Part shown: positions 17,724 through 26,047 of the stretch, in pieces | How the letters are laid out: every line of letters begins with the position of its first letter | Position numbering within the stretch: the stretch's first letter is position 1 | Assembly (NCBI GenBank): GCA_030607575.1 | Contig: JAUWJS010000011.1 | Location: 1 to 32,606, forward strand | Origin: Candidatus Heimdallarchaeota archaeon | GTDB taxonomy: Archaea > Asgardarchaeota > Heimdallarchaeia > Heimdallarchaeales > Heimdallarchaeaceae | Length of the DNA stretch: 32,606 nt | Reading direction: 5' to 3' | The notes under the pieces: generated by a model | What the model was told of the DNA's origin: nothing | Database searches by the model: none | Seen by the model: the letters and a program-made list of their open reading frames with translations, nothing else | Made by a program: the position numbers and the translations under genes

Positions 17724-17742
17724 TCTCTTTTTTTCTTTTTGC
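17724..17742 (+). terminator. T-tract downstream of the parvulin gene
   Basis: TCTCTTTTTTTCTTTTTGC directly follows the stop codon and precedes a new TATA-like box (about 17751-17761). It is therefore a likely U-tract terminator separating the parvulin and disulfide oxidoreductase units. Confidence 0.45.
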
Positions 17743-17750
17743 AAGAGAGA

Positions 17751-17761
17751 AATATTTATAT
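17751..17761 (+). promoter_or_regulatory. TATA-like box of the disulfide oxidoreductase gene
   Basis: AATATTTATAT lies about 33-55 nt upstream of the candidate ATG codons at 17794 and 17806. It would start transcription near 17782. The next element is GGTGA at 17797-17801, which fits as the Shine-Dalgarno sequence for ATG 17806. Confidence 0.4.
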
Positions 17762-17805
17762 TTGGTTGAGTGTGCATTATTATAACACACACGATGGTGA
17801 ATAAA

Positions 17806-18465
17806 ATGTCAGTAGATGTTGACGATAATATCAAAAGGCAAGTTAAAGAGATTTTCCAACACATGAAAAATCAAGTTACTGCTAAGTTATTTGTAGATAA
17901 AGAGAAGTGTTTGACATGTGCTCAAACAAAAGAAATCATAGAGCTGCTAGCGGAACTCGCTCCTGAAAACATGATTAAGATTGAACTTTTTAATAAGGAA
18001 GAAAATCCTCCTGAAATTAAAAAATATAACATTGAACGATTTCCAACAATTATATTACATGGAAAAGAAGAGCATAATGTTGTGTTTACTGGAATTCCAA
18101 GTGGTTATGAGTTTGGTTCATTGGTGGAAGATATATTAGATATCTCGGCAGGAAAGATTTCTCTAAAACAAGAGAATTTAGAAAAAATTCAAAAGATTGA
18201 CAAACCAATGAAGATTCAAGTCTTTGTAACACCTACTTGTCCTTATTGCCCAGCTGCAGTTAGATTAGCTCATAAAGCAGCAATGGCAAATCCAAATATT
18301 TATGGTGAGATGGTTGAAGCTACTGAATTTCCAGCGCTATCCCAGAAATATTTCGTAATGGGCGTTCCAAAAACAGTGATTAATCAAGGAGACGTTCAGT
18401 TCGAAGGAGCTTATCCTGAGGATAATTTTGTAGAAAAATTGATGGAAGCTTTTGAAAAAGCTTAA
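17806..18465 (+). CDS. Protein disulfide oxidoreductase, two thioredoxin folds
   Basis: This is a glutaredoxin-like PDO of archaeal type, 219 aa from ATG 17806. It has two tandem thioredoxin folds. The N-terminal unit has CLTC (Cys35, Cys38) and a cis-Pro region RFPTIIL. The C-terminal unit has CPYC (Cys145, Cys148) in TPTCPYCPAA and the cis-Pro loop GVPKTVI. PDO proteins form or isomerise disulfides in the cytoplasm, or act as thioredoxin-like reductases with a flavoprotein partner. Possible starts are GTG 17770, ATG 17794 and ATG 17806. I choose the last because GGTGA lies 4 nt upstream and the fold begins soon after. It has its own TATA-like box. The parvulin gene immediately upstream suggests a shared protein-folding setting. 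Confidence 0.9.
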   Translation: MSVDVDDNIKRQVKEIFQHMKNQVTAKLFVDKEKCLTCAQTKEIIELLAELAPENMIKIELFNKEENPPEIKKYNIERFPTIILHGKEEHNVVFTGIPSGYEFGSLVEDILDISAGKISLKQENLEKIQKIDKPMKIQVFVTPTCPYCPAAVRLAHKAAMANPNIYGEMVEATEFPALSQKYFVMGVPKTVINQGDVQFEGAYPEDNFVEKLMEAFEKA

Positions 18466-18498
18466 TTTCTTCTTCCTTCTATTCATTTTTTATGAAAA

Positions 18499-19641
18499 TT
18501 AATCATCTTGAATAATTTCACTTGGATCTTGTAATTCTTCTTCTTCAGCTGCGTCTGATTCTTCTGGCTTTGGTTCTTCTGGTTCTTCTGTCTTTGTTTC
18601 TTCTGGTTTCTCTGTCTTTGTTTCTTCTGGTTTCTCTGTCTTTGTTTCTTCTGGTTTCTCTGTCTTTGGTTTCTCTGTCTTTGGTTTCTCTGTTTCTTGA
18701 ATAATTTCTGGTTCTTCAGCTTCCTCAACTTCCTCTGGTAGCTTAATTTCTTCTGGTTCTTCAGCCTCTTCTATGTCCTCTTCCTCTTCTTTTTCGAATC
18801 GTTTTTTATCCTTAAGGAGTTTCTTGAGATTTTGTTCAACAATGTCAATGACTGTCTTTTTCTGCATTTCTACTTCATTTAATTTCATTTTCACTTCTTC
18901 TTCTGAAAGAATCTTCTTTATTGTTTTATCATCTGCGACATCTATTGTTTTTACGTAATCTTTAATCATATTCAATCTCATACTTAATGCTTTGAAGGAT
19001 TCGTGATCATCAACTGCGGCTATTTGATTTGGTAAGCCTTGCAGTTCTAGAAGATATTGTTGTAGTTGAAAAGCATAATTTTCTAGTTTATCTATTATTT
19101 GGAATACTTTTTTGTTAAGTTCCTTTTCTTCCATATCAGCTTTTGTTACTCTAGTCTTTCTATCTTCTTTATCAGTGAAGAAAAGAACATGTACTTTTCC
19201 GTAAATAAATAAGAAGAAAGGTAAAGCAAACATCATCACAAAAATTGGAACAAAATTGATTAGGTAAATTGTTACTAGGCTTGGTAAACCTTGATATTGA
19301 GTGAAAAGCGGTAGTAGAGCTTGTTCAAAAGCTGGAATTGTTTCATTGAGAATTATAGTGATGGCTCCATAAAACAGAACTACAGGTATCGAAATACCTA
19401 ATGATTTCAATAGAGGAACCATCATGTTGAAGGTAGTTTCTATCGAAACCTCATCTTTATACTGGTACAAACATTCCGTAACTGCTATTAATGCCACAAG
19501 AAAGGCTAAAGGAATCTCAAAGATTGCTAGAATTAAAACATTCATTCCAAAAACAGGTATAAGAAGAACACTAAATATAGTTCCAACAACAAGTGCGAAA
19601 ATACTTTGATTAAGATTTCGAGACATTCTTACATGTGGCAT
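18499..19641 (-). CDS. Multi-pass membrane protein with acidic repeat tail
   Basis: I do not recognise a family for this 380-residue protein. Residues ~10-170 contain about four to five hydrophobic helices (for example IFALVVGTIFSVLLIPVFG, PVVLFYGAITIIL and FVPIFVMMFALPFFLFIYG). Residues ~175-285 are charged and helical, probably coiled coil. The last ~95 residues are extremely rich in Glu, Pro, Lys and Thr, with direct copies of EKPEETKT. At DNA level this is a 24-bp tandem repeat. The positive-inside tendency after the last helix suggests the coiled coil and tail are cytoplasmic. A role as a membrane scaffold is possible but unproved. It converges with the PDO gene, separated by a T-rich gap. 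Confidence 0.8.
   Translation of the reverse strand: MPHVRMSRNLNQSIFALVVGTIFSVLLIPVFGMNVLILAIFEIPLAFLVALIAVTECLYQYKDEVSIETTFNMMVPLLKSLGISIPVVLFYGAITIILNETIPAFEQALLPLFTQYQGLPSLVTIYLINFVPIFVMMFALPFFLFIYGKVHVLFFTDKEDRKTRVTKADMEEKELNKKVFQIIDKLENYAFQLQQYLLELQGLPNQIAAVDDHESFKALSMRLNMIKDYVKTIDVADDKTIKKILSEEEVKMKLNEVEMQKKTVIDIVEQNLKKLLKDKKRFEKEEEEDIEEAEEPEEIKLPEEVEEAEEPEIIQETEKPKTEKPKTEKPEETKTEKPEETKTEKPEETKTEEPEEPKPEESDAAEEEELQDPSEIIQDD
18591..18692. repeat. 24-bp tandem repeat inside the membrane-protein gene
   Basis: Three perfect copies of TCTTTGTTTCTTCTGGTTTCTCTG lie at 18591-18614, 18615-18638 and 18639-18662. Two shortened 15-bp copies (TCTTTGGTTTCTCTG) follow, up to 18692. Both unit lengths are multiples of three, so copy-number change would keep the reading frame. 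The full unit encodes the 8-residue repeat of the acidic tail on the minus strand. Confidence 0.9.
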
Positions 19642-19767
19642 AATTACTACTAGGTTTGAATTCTAAAAAAAGGTTTTCCATGAAGGAAATCAAAAAAGGA
19701 TTTTCTCACAACCCATTGTCTTTACAGAATCTTTTTGAATACTGAGTTATCTCTTTTATCTGATTAA

Positions 19768-21069
19768 ATGAAATCCAAGTCATTTGTACTGAGTTTAGCT
19801 ATTATGTTTCTTACAGTAAGTTTAATTCTTCCGCATCAAAACATATTGTCAAAACAGGAAAAACCAGAGGACTATTACCCTAGTTTTAATTATTTTGCCA
19901 ATTCACCTACGGAATTCTTTAACGAAACACAGAACCCAAGATACGCTCTAGTAGCTAGATTCTTCGGAATGATACAATATCCAAACAAAGCTAACCCCTC
20001 TATAATTGTTTTTAATGAAAAACTGAATATAATTACAACTGGCTCTTCTAGCGCATCAGATTGGAATTTCACTTTACACAAAACAAATTCATCTCAAATA
20101 CTTAATATAATTTCATCTGATTATGTTGATGAAAAATGGTATTTTGAGACCTTACCAACCCAAATGGAAGAGGGATTATATGATTTGCAATTAAATTGTA
20201 GCGAAGGATCTGATTATCAAACACATGCAGTAAAAATAATTGAGGAAAAAACATATCCATTTACATTTGTACACATATCTGATGCTCATTTTCCCTCATA
20301 TTATTCAGACTTTAATACTTCAGATGTCAATCTAGAAGAATTAGCCAAAATTAAAGCGTTAGATCCAGATTTTGTAATTTTTACAGGTGATTTAATACAA
20401 GGTCCAACTTTATATTTTCTTAATCCTGTGACTGGTAAGCATATGAAAGGGGAGATTCAGCTTCGTCTTGGACTTTGGGCTTTAGACACTCTTGATCTTC
20501 CTGTGTATTATGTACATGGGAATCATGAATTCTCTCAAAGTACAATGGTTCCTGATACAGTAGAAGATAATTGGTATAACTACCTTGGACCTATTCGTTA
20601 TCAAAACTTTACATATTTGGATTGGACAATGGTAGGTTTTGGATCATCGTTTGAAGGACTTAGTTCCGAAGAATTTCAAAAAGTTAACCAAATATTAACT
20701 CAAAACAGCGATGACGCGACTATTCTGTATTATCATTACGATTTTCCACTGGGGGTAAATAGTCAACCTTCAAGTTTTCTTAGACGTTTTCCTATAGAAG
20801 TTACTCTTTATGGGCATGAACATGTAGAAGATCTCTACCTAGATGGGGGGACTCTTTATCACTGTCAAGAACCCCTTTTTGACAGAGGATTCACTCAATT
20901 TACAATTCTAAATGAAACAAGTTTAAGTGTAGATTCTCAAACTTTTAATTTCGACTTAGTACCTTATATTCCACCAACAACTCCAGAACCTTCAAACTAT
21001 GCTTACTTATTTGCCTTCCTTGCAGTACTCACACTTGCGATAAAAAAGAAAAAGAGATTGAAAAAATAA
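19768..21069 (+). CDS. Secreted, membrane-anchored metallophosphoesterase
   Basis: This is a calcineurin-like phosphoesterase of 433 aa displayed on the cell surface. A signal peptide (KSKSFVLSLAIMFLTVSLILP) is followed by an N-terminal beta-rich region (~30-160). The catalytic domain carries all the expected motifs: HISDAHF (Asp172, His174), FTGDLIQG (Asp208), HGNHEF (Asn252, His253), YYHYD (His323) and YGHEH (His350, His352). The C-terminus has a proline/threonine linker (PPTTPEPS), a membrane helix (YAYLFAFLAVLTLAI) and a KKKKRLKK tail. This is the same anchor plan as the C13 peptidase at 10.3 kb. It may hydrolyse phosphomonoesters or diesters outside the cell, for nutrient phosphate or surface-lipid processing. 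The substrate cannot be decided. It is followed 69 nt later by purB, which has its own promoter. Confidence 0.88.
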   Translation: MKSKSFVLSLAIMFLTVSLILPHQNILSKQEKPEDYYPSFNYFANSPTEFFNETQNPRYALVARFFGMIQYPNKANPSIIVFNEKLNIITTGSSSASDWNFTLHKTNSSQILNIISSDYVDEKWYFETLPTQMEEGLYDLQLNCSEGSDYQTHAVKIIEEKTYPFTFVHISDAHFPSYYSDFNTSDVNLEELAKIKALDPDFVIFTGDLIQGPTLYFLNPVTGKHMKGEIQLRLGLWALDTLDLPVYYVHGNHEFSQSTMVPDTVEDNWYNYLGPIRYQNFTYLDWTMVGFGSSFEGLSSEEFQKVNQILTQNSDDATILYYHYDFPLGVNSQPSSFLRRFPIEVTLYGHEHVEDLYLDGGTLYHCQEPLFDRGFTQFTILNETSLSVDSQTFNFDLVPYIPPTTPEPSNYAYLFAFLAVLTLAIKKKKRLKK

Positions 21070-21090
21070 CTGTATTTAGTATCGGACATA

Positions 21091-21135
21091 TTTATATTAT
21101 ATTACTAAATATCTTATACTGTAGTGTGAGGTGGT
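21091..21135 (+). promoter_or_regulatory. purB promoter and strong Shine-Dalgarno
   Basis: TTTATATTAT (21091-21100) is a good archaeal TATA box with a predicted start near 21121-21126. GAGGTG (21128-21133) then lies 5 nt before the purB ATG and is the best ribosome binding site in the window. Confidence 0.5.
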
Positions 21136-21138
21136 AAT

Positions 21139-22431
21139 ATGCTCGAAATTGAAAGGTATAAGACAAGTTTAAATGATGTTTTTTCAACACAAAGAAAATT
21201 TGAATTGCAACTGATAATAGAGAAGGAATTAACTGATGCTAATTTTAAGGTTGGAAAAATACCAAAAGAAGCTAACGATGTTATTCAAGTGAAATGTAAA
21301 CCTGAATATGTTAAATTAGAAAGAGCTAAAGAAATAGAAAAGGAAATTCACCATGATGTTATGAGTCTTGTCATTGCAATTTCTGAACAATGTGGTGAGT
21401 ATGGTGGGTACATACACCTTGGAGCTACTTCTTATGATATACAAGATACTGTGAGAGGTTTACAACTCCGAGAAGCTAAAACAGAGATTTTGAGCGCTTT
21501 AGAAAAGACAATTGAAATAGTAACTAAATTAGCTGAGAAGCATAAGGATTTGGCATGTATTGGGAGAACACATGGAATACATGCGGTTCCAACAACATAT
21601 GGAATGAAATTTGGGAATTTTCTAAATGAATTACTTTTAGCAAAAAAAACGCTGGAAGAATCTAAAGTTGCTTATGGTAAATTTTCAGGAGCTGTGGGAA
21701 CTTATGCATCATATGGAACCCAAGAAATAGAAAAGATAATTCTTGAAAAACTAGATTTAGAGAAACAACCAATTACTACACAAGTAATTTCTAGAGTAAT
21801 TCATGCAAATTATATTTACAGCCTTGCTCTAATTGCAACAGTCTTAGAGCATTTCGCAAAAGAAATCAGAAATTTACAACGAACTGAAATTAATGAGATT
21901 AGAGAATCTTTCATCAGTACACAAGTAGGTTCTTCAACTATGCCTCAAAAAAAGAATCCTGAAAAGAGCGAAAGAATTTGTGGCTTAGCTAGGATTATAC
22001 GAAGTAAAATACAACCTACTCTAGAAAATGTGGGATTAGAGCATGAAAGAGATTTATCAAATTCAAGTGCAGAAAGAGTTATTTTTGCTGAAACTTCGAT
22101 TTTAACTCATTATATCTTACTACAGATGAATAATATTCTGAAGAATCTGCATTTTAATATTCCAAAAATAAATGAGAATCTCTATCTTCGGAAAGGAGCT
22201 CAATGTGCAGAACACCTAATGATTCGTTTATCAGACAAAATAGGTAGGCAGAAAGCACATGAATTACTCAAACAACTATCAAATGAAGAAGACTTTGTAG
22301 AAGCAGCCAAAACAAACTCTATGGTTGCAGAAATGTTTTCGCCAGCAGAAATTGAAGATATTCTTGATCCAATAAACTACCTTGGATTATCAAAACAAAT
22401 TATAGATGATTTTTTGCATTTAGTGAAATGA
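21139..22431 (+). CDS. purB: Adenylosuccinate lyase
   Basis: This fumarase/aspartase-superfamily enzyme carries out two beta-eliminations of fumarate in purine synthesis (SAICAR to AICAR, and adenylosuccinate to AMP). The 430-aa length is typical. Signature regions are HLGATSYDIQDT, CIGRTHGIHAVPTTYGMKFGNF, with the conserved TxGxH-like histidine, and the catalytic serine loop STQVGSSTMPQKKNPEKSE, matching the superfamily SSxMPxKxNP signature. The GAGGTG ribosome binding site fixes the start. Its 3' end converges with the solenoid gene at a 10-nt gap. No other purine genes are close by. Argininosuccinate lyase is a related alternative, but the sequence around the signature fits PurB better. 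Confidence 0.93.
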   Translation: MLEIERYKTSLNDVFSTQRKFELQLIIEKELTDANFKVGKIPKEANDVIQVKCKPEYVKLERAKEIEKEIHHDVMSLVIAISEQCGEYGGYIHLGATSYDIQDTVRGLQLREAKTEILSALEKTIEIVTKLAEKHKDLACIGRTHGIHAVPTTYGMKFGNFLNELLLAKKTLEESKVAYGKFSGAVGTYASYGTQEIEKIILEKLDLEKQPITTQVISRVIHANYIYSLALIATVLEHFAKEIRNLQRTEINEIRESFISTQVGSSTMPQKKNPEKSERICGLARIIRSKIQPTLENVGLEHERDLSNSSAERVIFAETSILTHYILLQMNNILKNLHFNIPKINENLYLRKGAQCAEHLMIRLSDKIGRQKAHELLKQLSNEEDFVEAAKTNSMVAEMFSPAEIEDILDPINYLGLSKQIIDDFLHLVK

Positions 22432-22441
22432 TAGTTAAAAT

Positions 22442-24985
22442 CTATTTTTTATTTTTAACTTCTTTCATAGCCTTAATCTCTTTTAAGAATCTGTTTTCTG
22501 TTCTCAGAATTTCTTCTATAAATAGCGATTTGTTGGACTTCTCAAGAATCTCTAATAAGGCTATCTTTGGAGATTCATAAGATTTGGGGGCTCCTAAAAT
22601 TGTTCTAATTCTGGATTCAGTTTGTCCTTCCCAATCGCCTATATTATACTGTAATGTTAGAAGTAGATTTCCAAACTCTTCTATTCCTGTGCTAGCAAAA
22701 TATTCAGAAGCTTGAACAACTATTTCATTATAGTCACTCTCAATTTTAGACATGAATTGCCATAGTAAATCGACCAAAAAAGTAATCCCTCTAAGATAGT
22801 AGAAGTTTCCTTCAGTAACAATCCCCTGCAGTAGAACAATGTAGTTATTTACTTCCTGATAAACAAATAAATCTGCGAGATTTTCTGCGTTTATCTCAAT
22901 CACAAGACGAATTAGATTGAACAGAATTCCTATTGAAATAATATTATTCTTTTCCAAAGTTTGCTGAAGAATACCTGTAAGATCAGAATAAGCTTTAACA
23001 TACTCTCCTGCTTTTATATCATTAAGAGCTTCAAGATAACATAACCAATATTTGAAATCTTCATAACCCTCTTTGGTTAATTCTTGAATCTGAGACATTA
23101 TTTCAGTTGCAAGCTCATCATTATCTTCAAGAATATACATTAGTGTTTTTTCAACCAAAACTTGCCCTAATAGCGTTTTAAGTTTATTTTCTCTTAAATA
23201 TCTTTCTACAAATTTGTAGCTCTCTTTAGCAATATCATTTTTATTTGCATACTGACTAATTCTAGCTTTGTTGAGCTGTAGTACAACATTATCAAGCAAA
23301 TCATTGCTTTCACTTATGAGACCCTGTACCTTTGTATATCTTGCTAAACTCTCTCTGAAATCTCCTTTAAGAGCTAATATATCTGCTATTTTTCGTAAAC
23401 ATCCTATTCGTTTATTACGATCAAACACATCGGAGAAATGGCTATAAGAGGATCTAAGCTTAACTAAAGCTTCATCAAATTTACCTTCATTTATATCAAA
23501 TGAAGCTTGAAGTTCTTTAATTTCTGCAATCTTCATACTATCTGAAATTCTTAAGAAAAAGTTTTTCGCATTATTCAAATGGATTGCTGCCTTTCGGGAA
23601 TTACCTAGCTTTGTATAACCTTCAGCTATTAAGATATCACAGTTAGCACTACTATCCTCATCACCAACTTCCAAATATAGGATTTGGCAAGCAAGAAGAG
23701 TAAAGATATTTCTATCTATTTCATTATTTCGAGTTATATTAATTTGAGATCTTAGCCGTAAAGCATCTGTTTTTCCTTTTTGATATTGTATCTCCTCTGA
23801 TAATGTTTCAATTTGATCTGCTCGTTTTAATGCAGAATTGAACTTTCCTTGCCTAAAATCACTAGTAGCTATTTGCACTAATGCTTGAGCAAATTGCCTT
23901 TTGTTCCCTATATTTACGACTTGATTGTAGGCTTTATCAAAAATCTCTTGAGCCTTATCTTTTTCATTGGTAATTGTATAGCTTTCTGCAATAGCTAAAA
24001 GAGTTATAAATGATTTATTGTAATTATGATATTGGTTAGCAAGCGAATAAGCAACATTTAGGCTATCTCTTGCCATCTTATGATGACCTAATTTAATCAT
24101 TATCTGCCCTCTAACGAAATGTCCTTTCGCTAGATAATATTGAGAAATTCCTTGCAATTTATCATTTGTTTGTGCAGATAATATATTCCCTGCTTTTAGT
24201 TCTCCCTTGAGATAATGAACATGAGCTAAACCGATATCAACTGCTCCTATTAGAGGAACATTAGATATGTTTTCTGCTAAAACTCTTGCTTGAACATATA
24301 TCTTATTTGAGGCAATATAATCAGAGGAATCAAGTTGTTGTTCCCCAAGTATTAATAGTCCAATTAACTGCCAAAATTGATCTCCTGCATTTTTTCTTTT
24401 GTGAATAAACTCTTCAATTTTCTTTATACCTGCTATATTACTTACAGTTTGAAGATCAATCAATCCTTCAGTGAAATCCTTTATGTCTTGAATTTGTTGA
24501 TGTATTCTTCTTGTATTTCGAGGGTCAAAAATATCCTCTAAGATGGTTTTGTAGCTGTCAATATTTTCTGAATCACCAATTAAATGCTTCAGATATACTA
24601 ACCAAAAGATGGCTTCTATAAGAGGCATAAAGTCTGATGTTTCCTTTTCTATTATCTGCTGTAAAATAGAGATAGCTTCATCAACCTCACCAATTTCGAA
24701 AAGAGCGACACTTCCCCATACTTTTGTACCTATAATATCATCTGTAATCGCTTTGATTGCTAGATCATATTGCCCTGTCATTACACCTATTTTGCTAGCT
24801 AGATACCTTAATTCCTCGTCTTTCTCATAGACAGGATCATCAATAACATTCCATAAAATTCTACCTATTTGTTTAGAGGCTTCGGATGTAAATTCACCTT
24901 GAAGTGCTTTAATAATAAAATCTGCTAATTCTGGACTGATGCGGTTTCTGTGAGCTGCTATTTCAGGGGGTAAAGAATCTGTCAT
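22442..24985 (-). CDS. Large TPR-type alpha-solenoid protein
   Basis: The 847-residue protein is built almost entirely of helical hairpins of roughly 34-40 residues with TPR-like consensus positions (for example YYLAKGHFVRGQIMIKLGHHKMARDSL, YTKLGNSRKAAIHLNNAKNFF and IADILALKGDFRESLARYTKV). There is no signal peptide, membrane helix or recognisable catalytic domain. Such solenoids bind peptides or scaffold complexes. The closest style is the long cytoplasmic TPR proteins common in Asgard and other archaea, but I cannot name an orthologue. It stands as a single gene between purB (convergent) and the NifU-like gene (same strand, downstream start at 25297). The ATG start follows an A-rich leader. 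Confidence 0.85.
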   Translation of the reverse strand: MTDSLPPEIAAHRNRISPELADFIIKALQGEFTSEASKQIGRILWNVIDDPVYEKDEELRYLASKIGVMTGQYDLAIKAITDDIIGTKVWGSVALFEIGEVDEAISILQQIIEKETSDFMPLIEAIFWLVYLKHLIGDSENIDSYKTILEDIFDPRNTRRIHQQIQDIKDFTEGLIDLQTVSNIAGIKKIEEFIHKRKNAGDQFWQLIGLLILGEQQLDSSDYIASNKIYVQARVLAENISNVPLIGAVDIGLAHVHYLKGELKAGNILSAQTNDKLQGISQYYLAKGHFVRGQIMIKLGHHKMARDSLNVAYSLANQYHNYNKSFITLLAIAESYTITNEKDKAQEIFDKAYNQVVNIGNKRQFAQALVQIATSDFRQGKFNSALKRADQIETLSEEIQYQKGKTDALRLRSQINITRNNEIDRNIFTLLACQILYLEVGDEDSSANCDILIAEGYTKLGNSRKAAIHLNNAKNFFLRISDSMKIAEIKELQASFDINEGKFDEALVKLRSSYSHFSDVFDRNKRIGCLRKIADILALKGDFRESLARYTKVQGLISESNDLLDNVVLQLNKARISQYANKNDIAKESYKFVERYLRENKLKTLLGQVLVEKTLMYILEDNDELATEIMSQIQELTKEGYEDFKYWLCYLEALNDIKAGEYVKAYSDLTGILQQTLEKNNIISIGILFNLIRLVIEINAENLADLFVYQEVNNYIVLLQGIVTEGNFYYLRGITFLVDLLWQFMSKIESDYNEIVVQASEYFASTGIEEFGNLLLTLQYNIGDWEGQTESRIRTILGAPKSYESPKIALLEILEKSNKSLFIEEILRTENRFLKEIKAMKEVKNKK

Positions 24986-25051
24986 TGATAATCATCTGCA
25001 AGCAATAATAAAAAAACAACGGAGATTAAGATAAAAAAGTTTGTGTAACTG

Positions 25052-25297
25052 TTACTCTGTTCTTAAAGCTTCAAGATTCACATTTATTACTTCTTTAACT
25101 CCAGGAACCCTTTCCTTTAGTACTTTTTCTACATAACCAGTTAAAGTCATTTGACTATAAGGACACCCTCTACATGCACCTTGTAATTCTACTTTTACAG
25201 TACCATCTTCTTCTACTTCTACAAGCTCAATGTCTCCACCATCTTGTTGTAGTGCTACACGGATTTCGTTTAATGTTGCTTGAACTTTATCTTTCAT
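25052..25297 (-). CDS. NifU C-terminal domain protein (Fe-S carrier)
   Basis: This small protein of 81 aa (from ATG 25297; the track uses GTG 25306) consists of the NifU C-terminal domain alone. LNEIRVALQQDGGDIELVEV is the typical start of the domain. GACRGCPYSQMTL carries the CxxC pair that binds an assembled Fe-S cluster, and ERVPGVKEVINV closes it. Such stand-alone Nfu-type proteins carry or deliver Fe-S clusters. GTGAT a few nt upstream serves as a ribosome binding site. No cysteine desulfurase, IscU or SufBC gene is nearby. It may follow its own promoter, since 126 nt separate it from the DUF84 gene upstream. Confidence 0.93.
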   Translation of the reverse strand: MKDKVQATLNEIRVALQQDGGDIELVEVEEDGTVKVELQGACRGCPYSQMTLTGYVEKVLKERVPGVKEVINVNLEALRTE

Positions 25298-25423
25298 TAT
25301 AATCACAATAATTTATGGTTGAGTGTATTTCATTTTTGCATTTATAAGTGTGATTTTTTGTACACTAATTTTTGGTTTAGATAATCTTATGCCTAAAGAG
25401 TGATAGAGATTGCATCTGGTAAT

Positions 25424-25978
25424 TTAGATTTTCTCTTCTCTTTCTATTTTTTGAAAAATATCGCTTGTAAAAGGTATTAAAGCAATAATTAGTTCTCTTG
25501 TAAAAACGTCCTTTCTGAATATTCTATTCCCCGTAAATACAGCTGTGCTACCACCCCTTTGTTTAACATTTTCTTCATTTGTTATTCTATCCATTATATC
25601 TCCTAGTTCCGAAGTTTTACTGTTTACTAGTTCCTCATAAATTGTCTTTGGAAGAGGCATTCTCCCTCCACCTGCAATTGAATCTTTACCTGAGTTATTA
25701 CCTACACACACATACCAAGTTAGAAAAGCCCCATGATCATCACAATCCATACCCCCTTCCATACTAACAAAAAAATCTGCATTTTCTTCAGTTCTGGCAA
25801 CTTGAACCCGTTCTACTGCTGAGCTAAGTGTTTCTTTGGAAGAGATCGGTTGTCTTAGAACTTCCTTATGATTGCTCATTTCAAGAGGAAAATATATTAT
25901 ATTTTCAAAAAATGAACTAAAAGCTTCTTTTACTGCTTCAATTTTAACTGGATTGGTAGAACAAATTACAACTTTCAT
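25424..25978 (-). CDS. Inosine/xanthosine triphosphatase, DUF84/YjjX family
   Basis: This is a 184-aa house-cleaning NTPase that hydrolyses non-canonical (d)ITP/XTP to keep them out of nucleic acids. Family features are the N-terminal CSTNPVKIEAVKEAF (compare STNPVKxxAV in YjjX), SMEGGMDC followed by the Trp-containing core strand FLTWYVCV, GGGRMPLP, and the conserved ELGDIMDRIT with QRGGSTAVFTGNRIFRKDVF near the C-terminus. The length is normal for archaeal members. It is divergent from the zinc-ribbon gene across about 70 nt. An AT-rich run (CTTAAAAAAGATATC on the minus strand, about 26003-26017) can act as its TATA element. Confidence 0.88.
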   Translation of the reverse strand: MKVVICSTNPVKIEAVKEAFSSFFENIIYFPLEMSNHKEVLRQPISSKETLSSAVERVQVARTEENADFFVSMEGGMDCDDHGAFLTWYVCVGNNSGKDSIAGGGRMPLPKTIYEELVNSKTSELGDIMDRITNEENVKQRGGSTAVFTGNRIFRKDVFTRELIIALIPFTSDIFQKIEREEKI

Positions 25979-26047
25979 CTATTTTCAGTCTCTAAATAAT
26001 GATATCTTTTTTAAGCATGATGTACAAAGATAATTTAGGTGTTAAGG

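Noticed and set aside
18483-18728. 81-aa ORF with QRQRNQKK repeats, and the 60-aa leucine-rich ORF opposite
   Set aside because: Both are out-of-frame readings of the 24-bp tandem repeat inside the membrane-protein gene.
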